Shown: positions 33,901 to 45,617, counted from the stretch's first letter. The stretch: 64,000 bases of DNA from Plumapathes pennacea (GCA_964036295.1 OZ038473.1:1681501-1745500), one strand, 5' to 3'. Program-made: numbers and translations. The notes: a model not told the origin generated them from the sequence alone.

Positions 33901-36900
33901 TCGCGGCACTCGCCATCTCCTTCAACATCCGGGCATACGAGGCCAGCATCCGGGATCTCTCTTGCAGGGCATGATGGTCTCCCGCCATGGCCGCTGACGC
34001 CAACTGCTCGACTGGCGCAGAGGTGCCGACGGTGACATCATCGACTGCGAAAACGAGGCTGTGCACCTTTGATGCCCAGTCTCTCCGGAGCTGTTCCAGG
34101 CGCTCCACGTTCATTATGTCCGAGGGGTTGCGTACGACGGCCTGGGGAACACAACGAGACGTGTACAGTTGTACAAAGATGATAAACAAGTAAATTCTGA
34201 CGCAATTTCTATGTGATGAAGCTCACATAGGAACAGCGAACAGCGCGAAAGTGACCTTGACTGTTCCCACATATGAAGCAAACATAGATGTGAATTATCA
34301 ATGCCACTAAACCCATTCATGAAAAACAACCTGCAAACTAAACTATGCGCGCACATACCCGTGCAGACGACGTCAGATCCGGCGTGATTTGTTCAATCTC
34401 CTCTGACGTCACACGCACGAGTTCTATGCGCTGAAGCGAGGCTGGATCTCGCGCAGGCGCCTCGCCTTCACTCCCAGCATCCATTGCGTAATCCTCGGCG
34501 TCGGCTGCGGCCTTGGTCGATGAAGCGAGCTGGCGAAGTCTCGTCACGTGCCTGTTGATGTTGTCCACCTGCATAAGAAAAGATTACTAAGAAAAAAAAT
34601 CAAACTTTTCACCCTCACCACTGCAACCACTGCAACAAACATAAAGAAGCACTCAAGGCTTAAACGTAATCGTCTGTACACTCCAACGCCATTTTCGACT
34701 TCATGGTAAATAGTTTTTGAACATTTCTTTCCACATCGTTACTTTATAATCAGGTTGATGTGATACGCCAGTACCGGTTTTACCTGTTTCTTCAGCTCTT
34801 CTGCATCTCCAGACGTGGCGGCTAGAGCAAGCTTGGAGGCAGCCGCTGACCAAGGCATGACGAGGTCGTCCACAGCTGTTGACAGCACGTGCACTTTGCT
34901 CGCCCACTCTCGACCAATCGCATGCAACCGTTCTACTGCAACCTCGTTCCGCGGGTCAGCGGACACGTTTCGCGCAGCTTCCACTATGAGCGGCGATAGT
35001 TTTTCGATTTCCCCGGCAGTCACGAGGACCAGTCTGTAAAAAAAAAAAAAAAAAAAAAATGGAACTGAATTTTTCCCTTGTTTCTGACGTGTTCAATACT
35101 GCGAGAACTAATGTCTCTTATGAAAGCCTTGGTGCTTCGTGACATCCACGTCAAATGAATATCGTGACAATATCCCTCACTCCGGCCCTCGACATTGCGT
35201 GACATCTGTGTTCAGTATTGCGGGAACTATTGTCTCTTATGAAAGCCTTCGTGTTTCGTGACATCCACGTCAAACGGATATCGTGAAAATAACCCTCACT
35301 CCCTCGATATTACGTGACTTCTGTGTGATTGTAACATACATCGAATACCGTGACACAAACCTTACTCCCTCCATATTGCGTGACTTCTCAGCTGATCCAT
35401 CCGCGAGTCCTTTCAGTGTGTCTGTCTTGCTCAGAATGTCCCGGACTCGAGCCTCGATCTCATGGGAGTCCCTTCCTCTCGCCGCTCTGACGAGTCGTGA
35501 CACGGGAGCACGTGACGTCCGCGAGGGCCTGGACACATGCGTAGTTCGACCGGACAGCGGACTCTCAGACAGCCGTCCCAATCCTTTGAAATAAAAACAC
35601 CGGCACGTCAAGCAGTAAGCGGTGACGTGATAAACTTGCACTCCCGCAATAAAGCATCCTGATCTTAGGGCGACTCCATAAAAATGAGCGAATAGTCATC
35701 GCTTACCGAGTAAAGCTTTCCTATCTATCAACTCCAACTCTTCGTCATCCACCAGAACGCTGTCAAGCAAGTCACCACTGATTCTACTCCCGTGCGGTCT
35801 CTCCCGTCTTATTTCTCTCGGAGGTAGAGTTGGTTTGATTTGGGATTCATCTGGGGATTTCTGCAGAAGAAACAGGGAGCTGGCTGATGATATTGACGAT
35901 GATGGTGGTGGTGGTGGTGGTGGTGGTGGTGGTGGTGACCGAAACCGAATGGGGCAGCAGAATATCTTACCCTGTTTTCATGCAGTCCAGGAAACTCCTG
36001 ATCACTGAGAGATGACGTAATGCTTACGGAGCCCATGTCGTCCAGCAGACTGCCACCCTCCCCCACAGAAAGATCGTCACTGCCTGCAAACGAGGTAAAA
36101 TATATATTTTAACTTTTTCTGATGTAAACTAAAGAAAGTCAGGAGCAAAACAGAAAATTCTAAACAAATAAAATACAATTGAACGTCGCCAGTATCAAAA
36201 CCAGAAGATCATAAAAGCATTTTTCAACGGCGTTCAGTTTTTAACTGCCACTGCATGTATATACGTAATGTTCAAATACATTATTGTGGACCTACTGCAC
36301 ACTCTTGCTAAGTCAAAAGGATCAGTGGTAAAGGGGCGGTGTTCAAGGGATGGGCAAAGGAACGGAGGAGGGAGGGGATGGGATGAATTGATTTAAGTAC
36401 AGCTTAATACCTGTATCATCCAGACCATGGGCGGCCAATAAATCATCAAGATTCTCTGACTGGGCGAAAGATGATGTTTCACTCAGTTCGGCATCAGTTC
36501 CTACGAAATCTGCGAATCAATAAAAAAAATTAATATAGGCGGGAGATAGCATCATAGAACTCTGACAAGAACAAACTAAAATGGCTGGTAGTGTGGGCGA
36601 TTTTGACCCCTGAGCCTGCTCAGAGATCGGTTTAAGGTACTGTAACCCACAGTTAACGAAATTCTGCAGAGTTTTAATTAAAAACTTCCCAAAAAGGTTA
36701 CTCCAGCTCCAAACATATTGAGGAATTTGTTGCTTGTAAAAGGTTTTTAAACTTCTGGCACAAAATGATAACGTTCAGACTTAACCCAGGGTTAGTCAAA
36801 CTGTGCTTTGAACGACCGGGCCCTGAATGGTTTTGTCTAAGTTTTGGAACTTGTTAAGACCCATTTCCATTTTATTATATTTTCAACTTGAGCAAGCGGG

Positions 36901-39900
36901 CGTTGAGAAACGCAAGAACTAAACTCAGAATAAGACATAGAGAAAATAACAACAACAATAACAACAACAACAACAACAGAGTTTGTCGGCGTTTTGTTTG
37001 CTTTATTGTATGGAAAACTTCACGGTACCTAGTCCAGTTTCTGTCGGTCGCTTGACTGCAGATTTAATGACCTTGACCTTTTCTCCGATCAGATGCGCAT
37101 GCTCTGTGAACTGTTCGTGACGCGTCACATCCCACATGTTGGTGAGAACGTCTTCAGCAGACCGAGCCAGACTGGGGAGAGCTATAGTAAAGAACAGCAG
37201 AAATACGTCAAACGTGAAGTGTGACTTCTGTTGTTTGAAGTTTAAGGTTCGCGCGATGAAGAATGCGGCAATCTTAAGCTCTCTAATAACGAAGCACGCA
37301 CCTATAACTAGCTGTCCGCTTGCACTTTGAAGCTTTCCTTTGTACCTCGGGTCAGCGGTTGCGTTCATCTCTTTCTTGGTCACGTGAATGAGGCGACGCG
37401 CGCGACCCAGGAGCCGCAAGGAGGTCTGGGATAGCTTCTTGACGTCTTGCTCAGTAAGAGCTTCTCTGCATCGCGCAATATCTTCCCGGACTTGTCTCTC
37501 TGAGTGAAAAATAGGTAAATGTGTGAAAAGAAATGTGAAGACGGGGGAGGGGAATAAAAAGTGGTCAGAAGCGAAGTAAAGGCGAGAGGAAAGAAGAAAC
37601 CTGAAGGAAAATAAAGGCGAGAGAAGTAAGGAGTGAAAAGAAGTTAGGGGAAGAAGAGTTATCACAGCACTGTAAATAGCAAATAGAAGAGCGAATAGAA
37701 ACGACATTCAAGAAGAGGGAAGAGTAGATGAGAAAAGTATAAGTAAAAGAGAGCAGGGAAGAGAGAAGAGAGAGACAAAAAGAAAAGAAAAATAATACGA
37801 GGGAATACAACAAATATAAGAGTGCAGAGCAGAGCAACGAAGACAAGAAAAGACAAGAGAGAAGAGAAGAGCAGAGGAGAGGAGAGCAGGCAGAGAAGAA
37901 ATACCAAAACAAAGAAGAGGAAATAAGACGGATCAAATAGTGAAAGAAGAAAAAAGGACAAGACAAGATTTAAAAAAAAGAGACATTCACCAGTAGCGTC
38001 CACAAAGTGCGTTACATCGGTGACGTCATCAATAACATCCGTCACGGCCTCGATCTTGGCCGACCACTGTTTTCTGAGGACTGCCAGGCGTTGCGCGGCA
38101 CCAGCTGCGTGAGGAGTCCTGCGCACCGCCAGAGCAGTGGACAGGAGTTTTGGGGACAACTGCTCTATCTCGGCCACAATACTATTTATTGTGCCCACCC
38201 CTGTGATAAAACAGAGGCTAATGACATCACACTGCTTTGGTATTTTCCCAGAATTCAAATTCTTGTGTTGCAATGAATTCTTGGAGATTCAGAAGACATC
38301 ACGGCCATGTTGGTTAGCAGTACAACAGAGGATAATGAGCAATCTGTTGTTAAAATTCAACCAATATGACCGCCATGACGTCACTGTAGAATGGGATCTT
38401 GCTTTTAAGTGAAGTCACTTCTGTATGTACTGTACGCTCCAATTTCTACGAAGGTTTTAGTTTTTGACAGTTGTCCGAAAACCGCTCTATTCGTAAACGC
38501 TATGAATCATAATTATTATAGATGTTAACATGGATTGTCAGACTGTAAATCATTGGCGTCAACCCCTCTGAGACTGCCTGTAAGCCTTAAAGTGGGGTAG
38601 TGTGTGTGTGTGTGTGGGGGGAGGGGGGGTAAGAGGAGAAGGGGGGTACATTCTGTTGTCTACAGCAGACTCACTTCTTCTGTCTGCGGACAGTGCCGCC
38701 GCATGTCTGGAGACTTGCACCAGGTTAGCAGATTCTTTCTTGAACTCTTCAGCTTTATCGTTAAACTCCTTGGCCGCTTCCTCCAGCGCTGTCACGCTGT
38801 TCTCCTGTATCGATAATTATGAGTGGCTAAAATATTAAGGTGCAGATAGTACACACGATCTGATTTAACTATAATACAGTAGACAGTGGTACACAGACAT
38901 CACCCATGCATTTTCTTCTTAATAGGTTGATCTGAGAGAATCTGCATTTTTATCTTGGGAGTTAACGGGTTAAGGGTTTTTCAAGATTGTATGAACCCTG
39001 GAGAATATCAAGCTGAGATTCATTCTTACCAAGAGAGGAGCTGTTGCTGCTGTGAGGAGATTATGCACAGGAAGTTCAGCATCTGCGAACACACTACTGA
39101 TCTGATCAACAACTGCTGCTGTTACAAGACGATCAAGCTTCTTCAGTTCTGTGGAAAGCTTTTCTGCTGTACGGTCCAAGCGTCTCCTGAAATGAATAAT
39201 CTAATATTGTAAACATTGTAATGACAGCGAGGTAGTGTGGAAAGAAAAACAGTCCCTTGAAAATTGCTCTATAGAGTGGACATAACCAGAATTAAACAGA
39301 CACATACATGTACAAATAACAAGAAATAGACAGCCTACAGAATAACAGACGGACAGCTTTAAAGCACTTGATGATCTATAAGACATATCACTGAACTTTG
39401 TTCTGGATGAGAGAGGATTTACTGTCACAGCTTTCTGAGACTCGCCAAGTTCATTTCTCGTCTGAAGAACCTGCAACAAAAAATAGCTATCTCATTATAC
39501 AGATTTACACTGGACATTACTGGACAGCAAGTAAAGCCACAGCTATACAGACTTGCATGCCGAAAAAAAGGTGCACTTGTAACATCCAAATTGTGCAAAA
39601 TGTACAACAAAGAGCATGCACAGTCAGAGCTGGCCTGAGGTCCAGCAAAAAAGGATCAAAGAAACATCTGTGGATCGACTTGTTCAAATCTCAATTAGGC
39701 TAATCCTTTACAGTACTGTAGTTCCAAACGTTTGTGCCATTTTAAGGTCCAAAAATGAAAATGTTTGGCTTACAATACAGCTTCCTCGATGTGGTTTGAT
39801 CTAGAACAAGATTTCCAGTTAGTCTGTGATCAAAACTCTGTAAGTTGTTGGCCAAGAAGCTGGGATAAATATTTAGGTTACTTTTTACCACAACACACTT

Positions 39901-42900
39901 GTTTCTCGCTCTCTGATTGGTCGATTTACCGTGGTAAATAAGAGTCCAGACAACGATGCTGACGCCAGCTGACGCCAGCATGTCACATTTTGCAGCAAAA
40001 TACAACGAAAGTTTTCTGTATATTTCTAAATGTTGTGGTAAAAAACAAATTTCCACTGGTTTGCCGTGGTGTGGACTCTTATTTACCACGATTTACGTCA
40101 TCACATGGTCAAAATTTGTTGCGGACTCACTCTGTGAAGCGCCTCGTGAGTCCACAACATTTTGACCATGTGATGACGTAAATCGTGGTAAATAAGAGTC
40201 CACACCACGGCAAACCAGTGGAAATTTATTAAGTAGCTTAATCGAACTTTGAACAACCAGGCTGCTCTGTTCAACGAACCTTCTGACATTGCTGCACAAT
40301 TTTCTCACGTCTCAATCCATCAGAGATCTCAGCAACAGCCATACTGCTGCGCACGATAGCGTCAAGACAGCAATCCAGTTCATTACTGCTCCCCAGTCTA
40401 CTGTGCGGTGACAACTGATGCTGGGCCTGAAACGCAAGGGAGAGATTGGTTTTGAGGTGCAATGAGGTCACAAAACATCAACACACTTTATTCCCCTTTT
40501 CAGAGTTGAACAAGATAATACCAGCCCAGGATACACAGTAGTGTAGACTTTTTGCACTTTGAACAGCACTGTTACATTAAACAAGCCTACAGATTTTCAT
40601 TTCCCATGGAAAGTGTGCCCTATACGCATTAAAGTAATTACAACACTAAAGCCCTTGTGCCAATAGTGAACTAGTTCTGAGATGTTTAGCAGTCTTTCTT
40701 TCTATACGTTTATGAACTCGGAATTCTTCAAGGTACAGTATGATGGAATTCCTGAACAAATCAGCTGTGATTGTTGGTTATGATTGCTCATTATGAATTT
40801 TCTGGAAAATGTGGTTAGGGTGCCATTTAGATCACTAAGACCCTGTCAATACCTTGTCAATAGTTTCTGCCATGAGCCCAGATTTAGCCAGGCCCCCTTC
40901 ACTGCCTTCTCTGGATTGGACAGTTTTAATGATTTCTGTGCAAGCCAGCATGACTTGGCCCACAATGTAATCACGACTTGCCTGGAAAAAAAGGCAAGCA
41001 GCTGAAAACTAAATTGTTTAATTCTTTGGTCAACATGTGTATAAACACATTTTTTTAGCTTACCATGTGGCATGAAATTTTTACAGGAGTTTAATTTCAT
41101 GGATTTACAAATTTTTGTGTTTTGTGGGAACAAATTTTTGCAAACGAAGGCCGTTCGAAGGCCATAATATTGTTTACAGTCAATGTAATTAAACTTCAGT
41201 AATCCAACTAGTACAGAGAGTTATAATGTTAGTGGATTTTTTTTCGTAGGAGCTTATTTTTACAGGTCACATTTTTGTGGTTTATTGGAAAATCCATAAA
41301 AATTTCCTGCCACTTTTTAGTCTGATTTTCACAAAGGTAATGTGCATTGTTGCCATGCATATTGTAGGTTAGTGTACCTTAGCCTGAGGATTTCCTGGGG
41401 TTTTTAGACACGTTTGCATGGAGGTTGACAACATTTTGATGGATTTCTTCAGAATCGTCATGGAAGAAAGTAGCCTGTCCCGCAAGGAGGGGTTACTCAG
41501 CTCCTGAACAGGCAAAGGAAGTTGTAAATAACAACATAAACAATCAGAAAAATTCTACTTACCAGAGCTTTAAATGGTTTGCATAACAAAGCTTCACTTG
41601 TGTATCAGCTAGATGTGATATGTATTTAGTACAAGACTTTAAAGAAGACATGCAGGGGTGAAGATGAGATGGGCTGAAAGCAGTGACGTGCTGCTGCATC
41701 TGAATGTCTACTACAGATCTGTGGATTTTTCCTGCATTTCCATTTTTTATCCGCTAGGTACAGTACAGTAAATGCAATTAAGATTCCTGGACTTACCCTT
41801 TGTCGCTTGTCACAGAGGCTACCCAGCAACATTAATGATTCTGTAAACCCCTATAAAGGATAATTATTATAAAAGAATAACCAAATCATGAAATATATTT
41901 TTCATTGAGGCAAACTGCAGTACTTTTAAAGATCATATTAAGTTACAAGACATGAAATTTTATATACTTTTACTGATGTGTAATTATATTCTGTACCTTA
42001 AAGCTGACCACCAGTCCACGTAAAGATGTAACTGCCTCAACCAAACCAACTCGGTCCATTACCCAGCGGGCGGCACGCACAATTTTACGCACTTCTGCCT
42101 CATCATAAACAATTAAGATCTGTGAATAGAAAAAAGCAAACAAACAATTAAACCACTAGGTTATTACTAAAGACTAGAGTACTTTCAGTGATTGACTAGA
42201 TGCTACTGGCTACTGTAAGTGGTACTACCAGATGTCTCCTCAACAAAATCAGCCAAGATCTTTGGTAAGATCCTGTCAAGATCTTAGCTATTATCCTCAA
42301 CCTGGGCAGCCAGTGTGCAGTCAATGTACACATAAACCTTCAAGATAATCACCTTCATTGTTCCCTCCAGGATGTTCCTTGCAGAATCCACCAGATCATA
42401 CCGCACTTTGTGAGAGAAAGGTTCCTGTTTGACCTGGTGTGTCGCCAGAAGCAGACTATTCTTTGCATCGGTGAGCTGGTTGCATGCGACTGGCATTTCA
42501 GACTGTAAATCCTAAGAACAAATAACATTTTCTTTACAATATAATATTGCATATCTGCACAGTATGGAAAAGTTTCCATAAATCTGTTGTGCTAATGCAT
42601 TTGAACACATCTCTAAGTGGACACCTCTCTTGGACAGCAAATTTTGTCCTGTAATGTCTCTCTGTGGCAGACAATAATATCCATAATCTCTTGTCTATTC
42701 TAGAATTATTCTCTAAGGCCAACAGTAGACATATTTTTCAACCCTTTGGTTCAAGTTAGGTCTGTACCTCTCAAAAGTGGACACTGGATGTTTACAAAGT
42801 TTTATAACTGGCCAAATACAGTATTGTGCAATTTGACCTACCGTAAATGTTGAGCAAGGCAAGTTAGTGTGTGATATGGTACCTGTAACAAACAGATAGC

Positions 42901-43764
42901 CCACCTCATCTGCGGTCTCCACCAACAGTTTGTGGCCAGCAGCCACCAAATTCTCGACTGCTTCAGAAATGATCCGTCCACTGGGTATCAAGTCAGGCAA
43001 AGCGATTCCATCTCTCTCACTAACTTCATTGAGAATGATCAACTCTGACACCTTTCATGAACAGTGCAAAATACACAGTAAGGAAGCAAGTAAGAGTTTG
43101 ATAACTCAAGCAAACGTTTTGTAATCGGCTTTGCAACTACTGGGGTATGATGCAACACTTACAAATTCTCCCAACCGTTCAAGAAGAAAAAGAATAAGTG
43201 ATGAAGTGAGAATTGAATAGTTTAATCAGCTGTCATCTGAGCAAGGTACCAAAAGCCAAGTTCTCCTTACTGTATGATATATTTGTGCTGCCGAAAACTG
43301 AAGGAGAAAATTGAACTTGATCAATCTTGAGAGTGAAAGGGTTATAATTATAACAGACACCTCTCTAATACGGACACTTGGCATGGTAGGTGAGCAGTCT
43401 CTGCCATTTTTTCAGTCACTATAAACTCTAACTGAACTGTCTTTAAGACAGTTGGAGCTGGTCGCTATGGTGTCCTTAGAAAGGGAGCTGACCACACAAC
43501 AACAAAACAGCTGATATTCAACCACATTCACTGCAGCAGCAATAGAGCGCTTTTCGGATGACTGTCGAAAACCAAAACCAAAGAAATCAAAGAGCCAACA
43601 ATGATGCGAGCAAAAACACGCCGGATCAATTAGAAGTACGAGCAAACCAAACGTTTCCCGAAGAAATGCAATATCCCATGTCAACCAACCTGAGCGGCGA
43701 TGGGCGCCAGAACCAGTTCAATCGACTTCGTTTGTACCAAGGATGACAGCAACTTGGCGGACAT
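29582..43764 (-). CDS. Vinculin/alpha-catenin family protein with expanded middle region
   Basis: About 31 small exons in consistent phase encode roughly 1,650 residues, against about 1,070 for vinculin and 900 for alpha-catenin. ATG at 43764. The N-terminus is vinculin-like (TKSIELVLAPIAAQVSELI, DGIALPDL), as in the talin/alpha-actinin-binding D1 head. The middle is organised like alpha-catenin, without vinculin's extra D2 repeat. About 570 residues of added acidic/proline linkers and helical modules follow, then a vinculin-type actin-binding tail. Family members link cadherin or integrin complexes to actin and unfold under force; that role is inferred. The weakest points are the 3' border of exon 9 (about 39340-39470) and the last exon. 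Divergence from both classical families suggests a separate paralogue. Confidence 0.88.
30290..30327. repeat. C-rich run in vinculin/catenin intron
   Basis: CCCCTCCCCTCCCC-type tract directly downstream (minus strand) of the exon 29 donor; low complexity. Confidence 0.7.
31047..36509 (-). CDS. Expanded linker and repeated helical modules (exons 15-26)
   Basis: Exons: 36411-36509, 35971-36083, 35707-35860, 35361-35583, 34784-35033, 34359-34568, 33894-34141, 33593-33788, 32904-33207, 32339-32461, 31708-31892, 31047-31343, all phase-compatible. Exons 15-18 encode acidic and Ser/Pro-rich linker (LDDLLAAHGLDD, SITSSLSDQEF). Exons 19-24 repeat the M-III core four more times: REWASKVHVLSTAVDDL (exon 19), RRDWASKVHSLVFAVDDV (21), QREWAAK|AHLLTALVDDL (22/23) and RRQWASKAQLLMATLDEL (24), three of them preceded by an EIExL(S/T)P or FIDRLTPQVIAAAR helix. 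Exons 25-26 are a Pro/Ser/Arg-rich linker comparable in place to vinculin's proline linker. Nothing equivalent is present in classical vinculin or alpha-catenin. Confidence 0.82.
32560..32885. repeat. Degenerate GTGTGTG/CGTGTG-rich intronic tract
   Basis: Long GT-rich stretch with GTGTGTGAGCACGCACACGC-like alternating purine-pyrimidine segments between exons 24 and 23. No exon signal. Confidence 0.7.
33311..33540. mobile_element. MITE with GTTCACACCAAC ends
   Basis: Ends GTTCACACCAACTAAACCTG and the inverted AAACAGGTTTAAGCGTTGGTGTGAA enclose about 230 bp without coding capacity in an intron of the vinculin/catenin gene. An inner TTTAGACCAGTTTGGTTT / GGTTTAATTAAACC-type symmetry is also seen. 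Confidence 0.72.
35041..35400. repeat. Tandem duplication overlapping an exon border
   Basis: A poly-A run (35037-35059) is followed by about two and a half copies of a 125-130 bp unit (copies near 35085-35213, 35214-35330, and 35340-35400). Shared blocks are CTCTTATGAAAGCCTT, GACATCCACGTCAAA, CCTCACTCC and TTGCGTGACTTCT. The last copy overlaps the 3' end of exon 35361-35583. Confidence 0.7.
35899..35938. repeat. (TGG)n microsatellite
   Basis: About 12 GGT/TGG units in the intron between exons 17 and 16; would read as poly-His on the minus strand but lies between good splice sites. Confidence 0.85.
37029..43764 (-). CDS. N-terminal head and first M-type module of the vinculin/catenin protein (exons 1-14)
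   Basis: Exons: 43690-43764, 42905-43051, 42353-42511, 41997-42119, 41797-41850, 41378-41503, 40853-40981, 40280-40426, about 39340-39470, 39030-39186, 38675-38804, 37991-38200, 37302-37499, 37029-37181. Exons 1-7 (271 residues) align with vinculin/catenin D1: YDLVDSARNILEGT, then YDEAEVRKIVRAARWVMDRV. Exons 8-11 read like alpha-catenin M-I/M-II (LRREKIVQQCQKV; DQISSVFADAELPVHNLL). Exons 12-14 give the module EIEQLSPKLLSTALAV ... LRKQWSAKIEAVTDVIDDV, then GRARRLIHVTKKEMNATADP, which corresponds closely to alpha-catenin M-III. Exon 9 starts at 39470, but its donor is unresolved because exon 10 needs a phase-2 join. Confidence 0.82.
37560..37985. repeat. Polypurine/polypyrimidine tract in intron
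   Basis: The plus strand is almost pure A/G for about 400 bases (AGAAGAGAAGAGCAGAGGAG-type), just before exon 37991-38200. It is the pyrimidine tract of that intron on the transcribed strand, extended far beyond need. Confidence 0.8.
38885..38975. repeat. Fragment of the 'CTTTCACTCCC' TIR repeat
   Basis: Shows GAGAATCTGCATTTTTATCT and TGGGAGTTAACGGGTTAA, the right end of the dispersed family, degraded. Confidence 0.45.
40047..40227. mobile_element. Foldback element with ~80-bp nearly perfect arms
   Basis: Left arm (AAATTTCCACTGGTTTGCCG... from 40047) and right arm (ending ...CGGCAAACCAGTGGAAATTT at 40227) are almost exact inverted copies around a spacer of about 15 bases near 40130-40147. 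A related partial motif (GTGGTAAATAAGAGTCCAGA) lies upstream at 39932-39951. Located in a vinculin/catenin intron. Confidence 0.82.
43160..43345. repeat. Interspersed 'CTTTCACTCCC' TIR repeat, copy in first intron of vinculin/catenin gene
   Basis: ACAAATTCTCCCAACCGTTC at the left and CTTGAGAGTGAAAGGGTT at the right; inner TTTAATCAGCTGTCATCTGA and AAAAGCCAAGTTCTCC match the copy at 14765-14955. Confidence 0.75.
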
Positions 43765-43984
43765 TTCTGCTTTTAGCTACATCACTACCTAATAAGCTAA
43801 GTCTGGACGCGGCCTGGAAGCACAACAGTCGAAGAGATTAAGAACTGAAAAGACTTCCAGGCACTTTTTCCATGAGCTCAGTTTTTGTTTGCAAAGCTAA
43901 TCTAGCTAGGGGACTAGGTCCAACCCAATCTAGAACCCAGACCCTCTGCTGTCTTACGGCGCATGCTCGGCGCCGAACTTTGTA

Positions 43985-45255
43985 GGGAAGCGAATTCCCA
44001 CGTAAGGACGGTTACCCCCTCCTGCAGTCTGATTATATTATGTCAGCGGTCGCCCCACTGTATTAATAACTAACCAAACGTGAAGCAGCGGTAATTTTCG
44101 CGCTGTTATGGTTTCTTTCTAGTTGCCGTTTTCTGTGTTCGTCTTTGGTAGCATCGCTCCAAAATGTAAATAAAAAAAGGATGATTTGTGAATGACTCGT
44201 TACCAGCTTCCCGCAGAGGTTCACCTCAGACACCTGGGGGGAATGGGGACCAGCAACCTTAAGCCCCTTGGAGGAATGGGGACAAGCAACCTCAGGTTCT
44301 TTGGGAGAATGGGGACCAGCAACCTCAGACCCTTGGGGGAATGGGGACCAGCAACCTCAGGCTTCTTGGGAGAATGGGGACCAGCAACCTCAGACCCTTG
44401 GGGGAATGGGGACCAGCAACTTCAGACCCTTGGGGGAATGGGGACCAGCAACCTCAGAACTGTCAACATGTTCTCGAGGCAAACATTAACGGATATAGTG
44501 AAATACTATCTGACAATGGCATTCACTGATATAGAGAAAACTAATCCCATTCCGTGCGTAACCTGGTAACTACCCTCCAGCAAAGAAAATGGCGTCTACA
44601 ACGGGAAGGGAATTCCCGCCCCTCCCGCAGTCTGATTATATTATGTCAGCGGTCGCCCCACTGTATTAATAACTAAACAACCTTGAAGCAGCGGTAATTT
44701 TTGCGCTGTTATGGTTTCTTTCTAGTTGCCGTTTTCTGTGTTCGTGTTTGGTAGCATCGCTCCAAAATGTAAATAATAAAAGGATGATTTGTAAATGACT
44801 CGTTACCCCAGCTTCCCGCAGAGGTTCACCTCAGACCCCTCGGGGGAATGGGGACCAGCAACCTCAGGCTCCTTGGTAGACAAAGAATGGAAACCAGCAA
44901 CCTCAGACCCTTGGGGGAATGGGGACCAGCAACCGAGTATTGATGGGACCCTCCCCTCCCCCCTCCGGGATATTTTTCTCTGATTCACGTTGATTTTAGT
45001 TACATTTTATACTAAAATTATACGAAGCGCTAATTTTCTATAAGAGTATTGTACGCACGTTTCAAATAAAACGCTTTAGGAACTTAGATATTTTATACTT
45101 TACGTCTTTCTTCGTACACGCTATTTCAATCCGATGTGACGTTTATTTATCACTGCACTTTTGTCAGTCAGTTATTGCTGTTGAGGGGCGACCGCTTACA
45201 TAAATAGTCAGACTGCGGGAGGGGGTAACCATCCTTACGTGGGAATTCGCTTCCC
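43985..45255. mobile_element. 1.27-kb non-autonomous TIR element carrying a minisatellite
   Basis: The left end GGGAAGCGAATTCCCACGTA and right end TACGTGGGAATTCGCTTCCC are inverted copies; similarity extends about 75-90 bp inward (GGTTACCCCCTCC, CTGATTATATTATGTCAGCGG). Inside, a left subterminal block (44018-44240) is directly repeated at 44618-44845, and each copy is followed by the 32-33 bp minisatellite. No transposase was seen. Confidence 0.75.
44237..44462. repeat. 32-33 bp minisatellite, seven units
   Basis: Units like AATGGGGACCAGCAACCTCA followed by GACCCTTGGGGG repeat seven times. The plus frame would give a GMGTSNLRPLG-type repeat, but no gene context supports translation. Three more units at 44832-44935. 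Confidence 0.85.
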
Positions 45256-45612
45256 GATCTCACCAGGCAGCCAACACCGCGGCAAAACGTCTGCGCATGC
45301 GTTGGTGATTTTAGTTTCGGTGGATTTTCCCGGGGGTAATTCCGCAACAGACGAACGCATTTTGCAGCCACAAACAATCAGCGATAAAAAACACGAGCAT
45401 GAATGTGCAGGATCAGTATATTTAAACTACTATAGATTTGGGGGAGAGATTCTAATCTAGAATTTTCTGCCCAACAAACAGAAGGGGATGTCACTCAATA
45501 TTCTCAAAGTATAAGTTTCTTGAAATGTTAAACAGAAACTAGCATCACAATAAGGCATCATTCACCATCACCAGCCACATGCATTCACTAATTTATTATT
45601 CACCATCATTGG

Positions 45613-45617
<5 letters not shown>

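Noticed and set aside
35809-36066. Open frame with poly-His tract on the minus strand
   Set aside because: It merges part of exon 16 with the (TGG)n intron; good donor and acceptor sites remove the His tract, and the downstream exon is then read in another frame.
37565-38273. Long hydrophobic open frames on the minus strand (SLLSFLVFVALL-type)
   Set aside because: They arise from the polypyrimidine strand, which reads as Leu/Phe/Ser in any frame; only the 37991-38200 part is an exon.
44192-44569. Open frame with GMGTSNLRPLG repeats
   Set aside because: It is a translation of the 33-bp minisatellite; spacer lengths vary (32 or 33), breaking the frame, and it sits inside a transposable element.
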